DNA of 64,000 nucleotides from Pedobacter sp. MC2016-05 (GTDB taxonomy: Bacteria; Bacteroidota; Bacteroidia; Sphingobacteriales; Sphingobacteriaceae): assembly GCF_026239735.1 (NCBI RefSeq), contig NZ_JAPIVT010000021.1, positions 32,723 through 96,722 on the forward strand, given 5' to 3'. Positions within the stretch are counted from its first letter, which is position 1. Each line of letters opens with the position of its first letter. Shown in pieces: positions 34,072-42,653 of this stretch. The notes under the pieces are model-generated. The model searched no databases and was not told the origin of the DNA. It saw only the letters and a list, made by a program, of their open reading frames with translations. Position numbers and translations under genes: made by a program.

Positions 34072-34959
34072 ATGAAAAAATATTTTTCCTTCTCTTATCT
34101 CATCTTAGTCACCTCATTTTCATATGCACAATCTCCAAAGCCAATCTTTGTTCAGGATAGTCTAAAACTTATTTCTTCTCAGTTCAAATTTACCGAGGGT
34201 GCCTCAGTAGATAAACAAGGAAATGTTTTTTTTACCGATCAGCCTAATGATAAGATATGGAAATATGATACGAATGGAAAACTGAGTTTATTTATGGATA
34301 AATCGGGGAGAGCTAACGGCACTTATTTTGATAAAAAAGGAAACCTGATTGTTTGTGCTGATGAAAATAATGAAATCTGGTCTATCGATAAAAACAAAAA
34401 AATAACGGTTTTATTTTCCGATTTTGAGGGTAAAAAAGTTAACGGACCGAATGACATTTGGCTGGATAACAAGGGAGGAATTTACTTTACCGATCCCTAT
34501 TATCAACGCAATTACTGGAAAAGGCAAAAACCAGAACTCGAAAAGCAACGCGTTTATTATCTTCCAAAAGGCAAGAAAATTGCCATCATTGTTGCAGATG
34601 ATTTACAAAAACCAAATGGAATAGTTGGAACACCCGATGGGAAATTCCTGTACGTTGCTGATATGGCTGCCAATAAAACCTATCGATATAAAATTAATGC
34701 TGATGCTTCTTTAAGTAATAGAGAAGTTATCATCAATCAAAATTCTGATGGTATGACGCTAGATAGCAACGGAAATATCTTTGTAACAGGAAAAGGCGTG
34801 AATATCTACAAGCCAACTGGCGAACAGATTGGTCATATTGACATCCCCGAAGAATGGTGTGGTAATCTTTGTTTTGGAGGAAAAAACAAAAATATCTTAT
34901 TCATCACCGCATCAAAATCCCTTTACAAGATAGAGACTACGGTGAAAGGCATTGAGTAA
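34072..34959 (+). CDS. SMP-30/gluconolactonase-family protein, secreted
   Basis: 295 residues with a signal peptide (YFSFSYLILVTSFSYAQ). Six-bladed beta-propeller: FKFTEGASVDKQGNVFFTDQ, GKKVNGPNDIWLDNKGGIYF, KPNGIVGTPDGKFLYVAD and NSDGMTLDSNGNIFVTGK carry the metal-ligand Glu, Asn and Asp positions of the SMP-30/LRE family. Members hydrolyse sugar lactones or related esters; periplasmic location is predicted. Single gene. Confidence 0.88.
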   Translation: MKKYFSFSYLILVTSFSYAQSPKPIFVQDSLKLISSQFKFTEGASVDKQGNVFFTDQPNDKIWKYDTNGKLSLFMDKSGRANGTYFDKKGNLIVCADENNEIWSIDKNKKITVLFSDFEGKKVNGPNDIWLDNKGGIYFTDPYYQRNYWKRQKPELEKQRVYYLPKGKKIAIIVADDLQKPNGIVGTPDGKFLYVADMAANKTYRYKINADASLSNREVIINQNSDGMTLDSNGNIFVTGKGVNIYKPTGEQIGHIDIPEEWCGNLCFGGKNKNILFITASKSLYKIETTVKGIE

Positions 34960-35068
34960 GTGCGCAACTAGTTATTGCTTTTCTTGAATTAGTTGTAATT
35001 AATATTTTATTTTCAGTATATTTTGAAAGTTTGAGATATTAATTTATGTTTGTTTAAAGATTAACGCA

Positions 35069-35971
35069 ATGAATCAATCAAATAAAAAGATTTTAGGTTT
35101 CGTCATTCCGAACCTAATCATCCTATCTATCATCGGTAATAATAAGATGCTTAACCCATCCAGTGGGGGTGTATTGGTATTTTCCGAATTTATTATTCTA
35201 CCAATGCTAATGGGAATTATGAGCGCCTGGTTTTGGAAAGACTATAAATTATCTAACAAAACCTTGATATGGAATTCTATTTTAAATGGTTTTATCGCAA
35301 TATTACTAAGCTATTTTTTTCTTGGAGAAGGTACAATTTGTTTGATAATTGTATCTCCGTTAATATTTGCATTTGTAGTTACCGGAGCATTTATTGGAAA
35401 GGTGATGTTTAAAAGACGTGGCCAGAAAATGAACATCAGCTTCGTTTCGCTTCTTTTATTCATTTTTATTGCCGATTCGGTATCCGATCACCATTATGAG
35501 AATATGGTTTCAGACGAGATCATCATTAAAGCAACGCCAGATAAAATATGGAAAAATGTTATTGCATTTGAAAAAATTAAGCAGCCAAATCAATATTGGT
35601 TATTCAAGCTAGGCATGCCGAGTCCGATGCAAACCACAGTTACCGCAAATAAACTTGGCGCCGGTAGAAAATGTATTTTTAGCAATGGATATACATTCGA
35701 TGAGAAAATAGTTGCTTTTGAAGTGAATAAAAACCTAACTTTTGATATTGTCAATCAACCTCAAGATCCAGAGATTATGGGGCATATCGATATTGATAAA
35801 GGACAATTTATTTTAAAAGACAATGGCGATGGAACCACAACACTTATCGGGAATAGTTGGTATAGACTTCATGTCTTTCCAATATGGTATTATGATATTT
35901 GGGCAGAAAGCATTACCAGGAATGTTCATTTAAGAGTTATGGATCATATCAAACTATTGAGCGAGAAATGA
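35069..35971 (+). CDS. Membrane protein with C-terminal SRPBCC domain
   Basis: 300 residues: about four or five TM segments in residues 10-145 (VIPNLIILSIIGN, LPMLMGIMSAWFW, LNGFIAILLSYFFLG, LIFAFVVTGAFIG, FVSLLLFIFIAD), then a soluble SRPBCC/polyketide-cyclase-like domain (DEIIIKATPDKIWKNVIAFE, GAGRKCIFSNGYTFDEKI, DNGDGTTTLIGNSWYRLHVF). A ligand-binding domain tethered to the membrane is inferred. The stop overlaps the next start (ATGA). Confidence 0.75.
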   Translation: MNQSNKKILGFVIPNLIILSIIGNNKMLNPSSGGVLVFSEFIILPMLMGIMSAWFWKDYKLSNKTLIWNSILNGFIAILLSYFFLGEGTICLIIVSPLIFAFVVTGAFIGKVMFKRRGQKMNISFVSLLLFIFIADSVSDHHYENMVSDEIIIKATPDKIWKNVIAFEKIKQPNQYWLFKLGMPSPMQTTVTANKLGAGRKCIFSNGYTFDEKIVAFEVNKNLTFDIVNQPQDPEIMGHIDIDKGQFILKDNGDGTTTLIGNSWYRLHVFPIWYYDIWAESITRNVHLRVMDHIKLLSEK

Positions 35972-36390
35972 TATTTCGCTTTGTTGTAAAATATTTAGAT
36001 TTTTTAAAATCTGTCCCGTTATTCGGTTTGATTTACGATAGTTTAATAAAAATATGGATATGCATTTCAAATCCGCAAATGCTTTCTTGGTTCGACGAAA
36101 TCGAAGAAGAAGTATTGAATTGGGACGGTACGTCTATCTCTTTACACAAATTCGGCGGTACGCAATTTAACTATCAGCAAAAAGAATTAGGACATTTGCA
36201 CAGCAATGGTATTCTTGACATACGTTTTAGTGTACAGACAAAAAAGGCACTTATTGCCGATGGAATTGCACGAGAGCATCACATTTTTGCAAAATCGGGT
36301 TGGGTAAGTCTTTATATTAAAAACCAAACTGATGTAGAAAATGCGCTTTCGTTGTTAAGTTTAGCCTATAGTAGAAGGCAGAAACTTTAA
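35968..36390 (+). CDS. Luciferase-like (DUF5519-type) protein
   Basis: The start is ATG 35968, overlapping the stop of the preceding gene as ATGA; an in-frame ATG at 35899 lies within that gene and is unlikely. 140 residues. The segment FGGTQFNYQQKELGHLHSNG and DIRFSVQTKKALIADGIARE then HHIFAKSGWVSLYI match what I know as the small luciferase-domain/DUF5519 family. Function is unknown. Translationally coupled with the gene at 35069. Confidence 0.68.
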   Translation: MIFRFVVKYLDFLKSVPLFGLIYDSLIKIWICISNPQMLSWFDEIEEEVLNWDGTSISLHKFGGTQFNYQQKELGHLHSNGILDIRFSVQTKKALIADGIAREHHIFAKSGWVSLYIKNQTDVENALSLLSLAYSRRQKL

Positions 36391-36492
36391 ATCATTTCAA
36401 GAAATAAATAATTCTGTTCAGTTTATTCATACCTCAAAATTATTAATCATGTTAGTTAATTTTGTTATTCCTAGAATATAGGGATAGACAAC

Positions 36493-36526
36493 AAAAAAAG
36501 CCCTTTCAGGATTGAGGGGCTTTTTT
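36493..36526. terminator. Terminator, probably bidirectional
   Basis: The stem AAAAAAGCCC / GGGGCTTTTTT is followed by T-rich DNA and lies between the convergent genes ending at 36390 and 36545. Confidence 0.75.
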
Positions 36527-36544
36527 ATTTTAAAAAAATCAGCA

Positions 36545-36904
36545 TTAACTAGGCTGTTTAAAATAATCTTCAATTAAATGATGGGTATCCTTTGATAGGG
36601 GATGATGAGTATAATTAATTAATTTATGTTGAGATGAATTATACTTCTCAATAAAAGTTGCTTCGGTGTTACTAAATTTCAAATAACCCTGCTCGAAAAA
36701 TCTTTCCTCTATTTCTGCCGATGAATCCATCGACCGAAACCATAATTTAACCATTGAAAAGGTCAGCTTATCCAGGTATAGCCAGTGATAGACCTGTGCG
36801 ATATCAGTACCTTCAGGTAGATCAGTACGCTTAACTTCCATGATCAGGGTTTCAGCGTTTTCAAAAAGATATAGTATTTTATAGTTGGACAACATTGTAG
36901 GCAA
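36545..36904 (-). CDS. Hypothetical protein
   Basis: Up to 119 residues; the start may be Met 1 or Met 4 (LSNYKILYLF). Soluble, with SNYKILYLFENAETLIMEVK, VYHWLYLDKLTFSMVKLWFR and a His-rich tail (YTHHPLSKDTHHLIEDYF). Composition and codon pattern look like a real gene. The family is not recognised. Confidence 0.55.
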   Translation of the reverse strand: MPTMLSNYKILYLFENAETLIMEVKRTDLPEGTDIAQVYHWLYLDKLTFSMVKLWFRSMDSSAEIEERFFEQGYLKFSNTEATFIEKYNSSQHKLINYTHHPLSKDTHHLIEDYFKQPS

Positions 36905-37048
36905 AAGTAATACATCCTTGATTACTTATGGGATGATGTTTTCAACAATTAAACAAACTTATTATATAAATAATGGCTCATCTATGGATTTCGGTGGTGA
37001 AAACTAAAATCTTTCATGTGTTAATAATTTTATCTTAATTATAAGGCA

Positions 37049-37258
37049 TTAATAGAATGACTGAATATTGTAAATTCCATCTTCTTTAATTACTTCCAAA
37101 TATCCATTGGTATATTGAGAAAAATCTACCCCCATAACTGTTTCGTCCAATGCAAAACTTTGTCCGGGATTTAAACCAGAGCCATTATATGTTACTGGCA
37201 CCTTTGGGTTGATGCTGCCTTCGACAACATCAAATATTTCTGAAAAGCTTACCTTCAT
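37049..37258 (-). CDS. Small hypothetical protein
   Basis: 69 residues (KVSFSEIFDVVEGSINPKVP, then VTYNGSGLNPGQSFALDETV). No signal peptide or TM segment. It looks like a compact beta-rich domain. Not recognised. Confidence 0.5.
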   Translation of the reverse strand: MKVSFSEIFDVVEGSINPKVPVTYNGSGLNPGQSFALDETVMGVDFSQYTNGYLEVIKEDGIYNIQSFY

Positions 37259-37418
37259 AATTATTCTTTTAGTAATTAACCAAAAAAGTGACTGAAGGTT
37301 TTGACTGAAATTACTGCTTAGGTTTTATTGAAATAATATTTGATGAATAAATTTAGGAGAAATCTGAGATTAAATATTTTCTTCAGCTATCTTATGTGTC
37401 TATTTGGCTTGCTTTTTG

Positions 37419-37426
37419 TATATTTG
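37419..37426 (+). promoter_or_regulatory. Putative -7 box of ssrA
   Basis: TATATTTG fits the Bacteroidetes TAnnTTTG consensus and lies 67 bp before the mature tmRNA end, allowing a processed 5' leader. No -33 TTG at the right spacing was found. Confidence 0.4.
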
Positions 37427-37492
37427 CAGTCCTGTTTACAGTTGGTTTGATGTTATGTTAAATAATTGAGAACTATCAACTGAAAACGAACT

Positions 37493-37858
37493 GGGGCCGT
37501 TCTTGGATTTGACAGGGTGGCGAAGGTTATGTTAGCATGCAGTGCGTTGTACGGAGAGCACTTAAAAGAGAACGTTCACATTTTAGTTGGCGAAAATACT
37601 TACGCCTTAGCTGCTTAGTTTAGAACTAATTAGCTTTTGTCCCTCTAACTGCTGCATTGTTGGGTTAGAATCTGGGGCATCGAAACAACAAAGCTGGCTT
37701 CAAAGAGATGCGATTTGAAGTGAGATAAAGCATCTAAGGATTTAAATAAGGTCGGTTTTCAGCCCGTTTATTTCCCGAAAATCAATTGAAAAATAAGCAT
37801 GTAGAAGGTATAAGTTATCTCACAACTGGACAAGGGTTCGACTCCCTTCGGCTCCACC
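37493..37858 (+). ncRNA. ssrA: tmRNA
   Basis: The 5' end GGGGCCG pairs with CGGCTCC at the 3' end to form the acceptor stem. The T-arm GGACAAGGGTTCGACTCCCT then TC is intact. The tag reading frame GGC GAA AAT ACT TAC GCC TTA GCT GCT TAG (37589-37618) codes for GENTYALAA, a standard Bacteroidetes proteolysis tag. CCA is only partly encoded (ACC then G). tmRNA with SmpB rescues ribosomes stalled on broken mRNA. Confidence 0.97.
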
Positions 37859-37862
37859 GAAA

Positions 37863-37896
37863 AAAGACTCACATATTAAGTTATGTGGGTCTTTTG
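37863..37896 (+). terminator. ssrA terminator
   Basis: The stem AAAAGACTCACAT / ATGTGGGTCTTTT (one G-U pair) is followed by TTGTTTT, starting five bases after the tmRNA end. Confidence 0.8.
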
Positions 37897-38064
37897 TTTT
37901 AAAATGCTATTTTTATTTGAATAATTTAGATTATTAGATGCAATTTTAGGCACTAAAAAAGGTACTTAGTCAGTACCTGAAATAAAATTGGTGTTGAGAT
38001 TTTAAATGCACACGTGACACGCGTGCGCCAGCGAAGGGAATATACTGGCTCCACAACAAAGAGG
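37897..38064. other. Region after ssrA, possible integration scar
   Basis: GGCACTAAAAAAGGTACTTA then GTCAGTACC (37951-37979) is followed at 38047 by GGCTCCACAAC, which repeats the last bases of the tmRNA (GGCTCCAC). ssrA 3' ends are common integration targets, so this could be an old att site, but the match is only eight bases. There is no gene here. Confidence 0.25.
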
Positions 38065-38185
38065 TTGTATCATAGACGGAAGATGTCATCCTGAGCCTGT
38101 CGAAGGACTCGTTAAAATTGGTTTAAATAGCGTTTCGATAAACTCAACGTGACAATATCCAGGGAGAAATTGATTTATGATACAA
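38065..38185. repeat. MITE-like repeat, copy B (TTGTATCATA ends)
   Basis: A 121-bp unit with inverted ends TTGTATCATA / TATGATACAA, the internal dispersed-repeat core GTCATCCTGAGCCTGTCGAA then GGACTC, and ATTGATTTATGATACA shared with copy A (14996-15111). Confidence 0.65.
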
Positions 38186-38212
38186 CCCCTTTTTAGTTTA
38201 ATCTAGCTTCTA

Positions 38213-39412
38213 TTATATTTTCCTTCCTGGATATTGTTGTAACGCAACTTCCAAGCAGTCCATCGCTGTATTTAAATCAGCAATATTTAACACGTAGGCC
38301 ATGCGAACTTCATTTTTGCCAGAACCGGGTGTAGAGTAAAAGCCAGTAGCTGGTGCCATCATCACGGTTTGGTTCTCATAACTGAAATCTTCCAAAATCC
38401 ACTGACAAAATTTGTCGGCATCATCAATAGGAAACTTTGCAACCACATAAAATGCACCCCCTGGATTAGGGCAAAAAACACCTTCAATGTTATTTAAACG
38501 GTTAACTAAAGTATCTCTACGTAAAGTATATTCAGTATTTACTTTTTCAAAATAACTATCAGGCGTATCAACAGCTGCTGCACCAGCAATCTGTTCAACC
38601 ATGCCTGGACTTAATCTCGCTTGCGCAAATTTCAATCCCGAAGCAATAACATCTTTGTTTTTAGTAATTAAACAGCCTAACCGAGCACCGCAAGCGCTAT
38701 AACGTTTAGACACTGTATCCATAATCACCACATTTTCATCTAATCCATCCAGATGCATCGGCGAGATAAATTCCCGGCCATCATAGCAAAATTCGCGGTA
38801 AGCTTCATCAGAGAATAGAAACAAATCATATTTTACACACAATGTTTTTAAAGCTTCTAATTCTTCTCTCGAATATAAATATCCTGTTGGATTGTTAGGA
38901 TTACAAATGATAATCGCCTTAGTCTTCTCTGTGATTAGCTTCTCAAATTCGGCAATTGGGGGCAATGCAAAACCATTTTCGATATATGATAAAATTGGTT
39001 TTACAACCACATTACTCATGCAGGCAAAACCATTGTAATTTGCATAAAAGGGTTCAGGAATAATGATTTCATCGCCCTCGTTAACGCAAGTTTGCATGGC
39101 TATGGTAATGGCTTCTGAGCCACCAACAGTTACTAGGATATTTTCTGGCGTAATATTGTAGCCTAGCTTATTATAATATTCCGTTAATTTTAAACGATAA
39201 GCCAATGTACCTTCTGAGGGGGTATATGCCCAAACATTAAAATCGATGTTTTTTATAGCATTTAGCATTCCTTCAGGCGTTTCGATATCTGGCTGGCCTA
39301 TATTAAGGTGAAAAACTTTTTTTCCATCCTGTTTTGCTCTATCTGCGAATGGAGTTAATTTTCTAATTGGCGAAGCAGGCATCTGCAGGCCTTTTTGTGA
39401 AATTTTTGGCAT
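38213..39412 (-). CDS. PLP-dependent aminotransferase, class I/II
   Basis: 399 residues. The fold-type I signatures are ICNPNNPTGYLYSREELEAL and, around the PLP lysine, MDTVSKRYSACGARLGCL (Lys in SKRYS). Close to aspartate/aromatic aminotransferases of the Bacteroidetes type. Substrate unclear; it could serve the final transamination of Phe/Tyr, since no such gene lies in the aromatic cluster of this window. Single gene. Confidence 0.88.
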   Translation of the reverse strand: MPKISQKGLQMPASPIRKLTPFADRAKQDGKKVFHLNIGQPDIETPEGMLNAIKNIDFNVWAYTPSEGTLAYRLKLTEYYNKLGYNITPENILVTVGGSEAITIAMQTCVNEGDEIIIPEPFYANYNGFACMSNVVVKPILSYIENGFALPPIAEFEKLITEKTKAIIICNPNNPTGYLYSREELEALKTLCVKYDLFLFSDEAYREFCYDGREFISPMHLDGLDENVVIMDTVSKRYSACGARLGCLITKNKDVIASGLKFAQARLSPGMVEQIAGAAAVDTPDSYFEKVNTEYTLRRDTLVNRLNNIEGVFCPNPGGAFYVVAKFPIDDADKFCQWILEDFSYENQTVMMAPATGFYSTPGSGKNEVRMAYVLNIADLNTAMDCLEVALQQYPGRKI

Positions 39413-39425
39413 GATACAAAAATAA

Positions 39426-39453
39426 AAAAGTCCCGATGAAAATCGGGACTTTT
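39426..39453. terminator. Hairpin downstream of the DUF1573 gene
   Basis: The stem AAAAGTCCCGAT / ATCGGGACTTTT with a 4-base loop lies between the DUF1573 stop (39470) and the aminotransferase start (39412), with A and T runs on both sides. Confidence 0.8.
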
Positions 39454-39469
39454 AACTATAATTTAAATA

Positions 39470-39862
39470 TTATTTAGATGTAGCTGCAACAGTTTCACCT
39501 TTAATATAAAGCACTTTAATAGGTGTTTTAGCATTTGAAGAAATGGTTACTGCTTTTGAAAACGGTGATGGACCTGCAGCTGCGTTAAAAGTAACTGAGA
39601 TTACACCTGATTCGCCTTTCTTAATAGGTGTAGTTGTGTATTTTGGAACTGTGCAACCACAGCTTGCTTCTGCTTTTGAAATAATTAACGGCTCTTCACC
39701 CACGTTTGTGTATTTGAAATCAAAGGTAACAGGCTTATTTAAAGCGATTTTTCCGAAATCGTGAGTTTCAGATTCAAATTTAAATTCAGCTGGTTTAGCC
39801 TGCGCATTTGCCGCGATACCAAAACCTAAAACAAAAGCGAATAATACTAAGATCTTTTTCAT
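39470..39862 (-). CDS. DUF1573 secreted protein
   Basis: 130 residues: a signal peptide (KKILVLFAFVLGFGIAANAQ) and one Ig-like DUF1573 domain with FKFESETHDFGKIALNKPVT, FKYTNVGEEPLIISKAEASC and the CGCTVP motif. The domain is very common in Bacteroidetes and its function is not defined. Single gene with its own terminator. Confidence 0.88.
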   Translation of the reverse strand: MKKILVLFAFVLGFGIAANAQAKPAEFKFESETHDFGKIALNKPVTFDFKYTNVGEEPLIISKAEASCGCTVPKYTTTPIKKGESGVISVTFNAAAGPSPFSKAVTISSNAKTPIKVLYIKGETVAATSK

Positions 39863-40001
39863 GTTATGTTGAAATTATTTTCCAATTTTTATTAAAACAA
39901 ATTTAATGTTTTCAGTTTAAAACAAAAACTATTCCAATTATATTTTCTCCTCCCATATATAATTTTACAATTCAAGATAAAGGCAAACTTTTAATTTTGT
40001 A

Positions 40002-40009
40002 TATATTTG
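40002..40009 (+). promoter_or_regulatory. Putative -7 box of the E1 gene
   Basis: TATATTTG matches TAnnTTTG and lies 20-27 bp before the clustered ATG codons at 40029-40034, which would give a very short 5' leader. No clear -33 TTG. Confidence 0.35.
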
Positions 40010-40028
40010 CCGCAACCAATATTTGATT

Positions 40029-42452
40029 ATGATGCAGAATGAAAAATTTATAACCAACTCTATTGACCGTTCCGAATTAACTTTTAACGATTTTAAAAGT
40101 ATCGTTATTAATGATTATAAAATCGCCTTTGAAAGCAGACAAGCTAGTGTTTTAGGGCGTAGGGAAGTGTTAACAGGGAAGGCTAAATTTGGCATTTTTG
40201 GCGATGGTAAAGAAGTACCGCAGGTGGCAATGGCTAAAGCTTTTAAAAACGGCGATTGGCGTTCCGGGTATTACCGCGATCAAACATTTGCATTTGCTAC
40301 GGGTATATCTACCATCAAGCAATTCTTCGCACAGTTATACGCAAATCCAACCGATGGGGCAGATCCATTTTCTGGCGGAAGACAAATGAATTGTCACTTT
40401 GCTACCAAATCTATCAATGAAGATGGAAGCTGGAATGATTTAACTCAAATAAAAAATTGCTCATCTGATATTTCTCCAACTGGGGGTCAAATGGCCCGAC
40501 TGGTAGGTTTAGCTTATGCGTCTAAACTTTTTAGAAATAACAAGGAGCTTGACTATCTCAAAAATTTCTCTGTAAATGGAAATGAGGTGGCTTTTGGTAC
40601 AATAGGCAATGCCTCAACATCAGAAGGTGTGTTTTTTGAAGCCATAAATGCTGCAGGAGTATTACAAATTCCAATGGCTATTTCAATTTGGGATGATGCT
40701 TATGGCATTTCAGTTCCGGCTAAATACCAAACCACAAAGGAAGATATTTCTGAAGTTTTAAAAGGTTTTCAAAGAGATGCACAACAACCGGGTTACGAAA
40801 TTTTCAAAGTAAAAGGATGGGATTATCCGGCTTTATGCGAAGTTTACGAGAAGGCTATTGCCGTTTGTAGAGAGGAGCATGTACCTGTTTTAATCCATGT
40901 TACCGAGCTTACGCAGCCACAAGGACATTCTACTTCTGGTTCTCATGAACGATACAAATCCAAAGACCGATTGGCTTGGGAAAATGAGCATGACTGCATA
41001 TTAAAAATGCGTGAATGGATGCTTGATTCTGCTGTGGCATCCGAAGAAGAAATTTTAGAAATAGAAAAAAATGCAAAAATATTTGTTCGCAATGCACAAA
41101 AAGAAGCATGGAACGAATTTTTGGATAGTATAAAACCAGAGCAAAAAAAGGTTGTCGATCTTGTAAATAGAATGGTTCAACACCAACCAGAATTGGCAAA
41201 AATCGCGGCTCAATTGGCGGCAACGGCAGATGCGCAACGCCGGGAAGTGTTTACTTCTGCCAGGAAGGCTATTCGCTTATCAACAAAATTTCCATCAGCA
41301 GAAAGAGATGAACTGCTAAAATGGTATAAGGCGCAAGAGGTGTTGAATCAGGAGAGATACAATTCCAAACTCCATACAGATGGTAAGGAAAGTCCCGACC
41401 AAATTGAAGTTATTAATCCAGTTTACGACGATCAGTCTAAAATGGTTGATGGCAGGGAAGTGCTGAATGCTTGTTTCAACGAAAATTTTGCTCGCGACCA
41501 GCGATTGGTTGCGTTTGGGGAAGATTTAGGAAACATTGGTGATGTAAATCAAGGTTTTGCCGGCTTACAAGCCAAATATGGTGAATTGAGAATTACCGAC
41601 ACCGGTATTCGCGAAATGACTATCATGGGACAGGGAATAGGTTTGGCCATGAGGGGATTAAAACCTATTGCTGAAATTCAATACCTGGATTATTTAATAT
41701 TTGCACTGAATGTGTTAAGTGATGATTTAGCATCATTATCTTACCGAACAAAAGGAATTCAAAAAGCACCAGTAATTGTACGTACCCGAGGACATCGTTT
41801 AGAAGGGGTTTGGCATTCGGGTTCGCCAATAAGCATGCTTTTAGGTTCTTTAAGAGGAATGCATCTGTGTGTTCCTCGTAACATGACTCAGGCTGCGGGG
41901 ATGTATAATACGCTTTTCAGGGCTGATGAACCGGCAGTGGTTATCGAGTGCCTTAATGGTTATCGCTTAAAAGAAAACCTGCCCAGCAATGTGGGCGATT
42001 TTACCATTCCTCTTGGTATTGCCGAAGTTTTAGAAGAAGGAACAGATATCACCGTAATTTCCTACGGTTCATCCTTAAGACTGGTTCAGGAGGCAGCAGA
42101 AGAATTGGCAACGATGGGTATCTCGGTCGAAATCATTGATCCACAAACATTATTGCCTTTTGATAAAACTAACATTTGCGCAAGCTCATTAGCGAAAACA
42201 AACAAGTTATTAATTGTAGATGAGGACGTGCCAGGTGGCGCCTCAGCTTATATTTTACAGAAGATATTGGAGGGTCAGAAAGGGTATTTTAGCTTGGATG
42301 GCCAACCTAAAACATTGACGGCAAAGGCTCACCGGCCGCCATTTGGGTCAGATGGAGATTATTTTAGTAAACCTTCGGTTGATGATATTATTGAAACCAT
42401 ATACGAGATGATGCATGATGCCAACCCATCAAAATATCCTTCTATCTATTAA
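40029..42452 (+). CDS. 2-oxoacid dehydrogenase E1, alpha and beta fused
   Basis: About 807 residues (start among ATGs at 40029 and 40032). The N-terminal half is E1-alpha: FRNNKELDYLKNFSVNGNEV, the TPP-binding FGTIGNASTSEGVFFEAINA and GHSTSGSHERYKSKDRL. The C-terminal half from about residue 460 is E1-beta: VAFGEDLGNIGDVNQGFAGL, RITDTGIREMTIMGQGIGLA and VDEDVPGGASAYILQKI. Such fusions are usual in Bacteroidetes and decarboxylate branched-chain 2-oxoacids (or pyruvate) for lipoyl E2, which is not in this window. Confidence 0.92.
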   Translation: MMQNEKFITNSIDRSELTFNDFKSIVINDYKIAFESRQASVLGRREVLTGKAKFGIFGDGKEVPQVAMAKAFKNGDWRSGYYRDQTFAFATGISTIKQFFAQLYANPTDGADPFSGGRQMNCHFATKSINEDGSWNDLTQIKNCSSDISPTGGQMARLVGLAYASKLFRNNKELDYLKNFSVNGNEVAFGTIGNASTSEGVFFEAINAAGVLQIPMAISIWDDAYGISVPAKYQTTKEDISEVLKGFQRDAQQPGYEIFKVKGWDYPALCEVYEKAIAVCREEHVPVLIHVTELTQPQGHSTSGSHERYKSKDRLAWENEHDCILKMREWMLDSAVASEEEILEIEKNAKIFVRNAQKEAWNEFLDSIKPEQKKVVDLVNRMVQHQPELAKIAAQLAATADAQRREVFTSARKAIRLSTKFPSAERDELLKWYKAQEVLNQERYNSKLHTDGKESPDQIEVINPVYDDQSKMVDGREVLNACFNENFARDQRLVAFGEDLGNIGDVNQGFAGLQAKYGELRITDTGIREMTIMGQGIGLAMRGLKPIAEIQYLDYLIFALNVLSDDLASLSYRTKGIQKAPVIVRTRGHRLEGVWHSGSPISMLLGSLRGMHLCVPRNMTQAAGMYNTLFRADEPAVVIECLNGYRLKENLPSNVGDFTIPLGIAEVLEEGTDITVISYGSSLRLVQEAAEELATMGISVEIIDPQTLLPFDKTNICASSLAKTNKLLIVDEDVPGGASAYILQKILEGQKGYFSLDGQPKTLTAKAHRPPFGSDGDYFSKPSVDDIIETIYEMMHDANPSKYPSIY

Positions 42453-42653
42453 GTTTCGTTTAAAAAAATGTAATATCCGCAGATTCGGAAGGCACCTATA
42501 GAATATTATTGATAATTCAGTTACGTTTGTAATAAAACAGTTATATTACGAGGTTATAAGTTTATCATCCCTACTATGTTTCCTATTTCCCAACTGCGCA
42601 TCATTGATGCTATAAATTCTTCCTATACTTATCTTTCTTAAGGTTTCAATATT

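Noticed and set aside
37493..37858. tRNA gene suggested by GGTTCGACTCCC and the acceptor stem
   Set aside because: The two halves are part of tmRNA; the tag frame GENTYALAA lies between them.
40930..41237. Minus ORFs inside the E1 dehydrogenase gene
   Set aside because: Shadows of a strongly conserved plus-strand gene.
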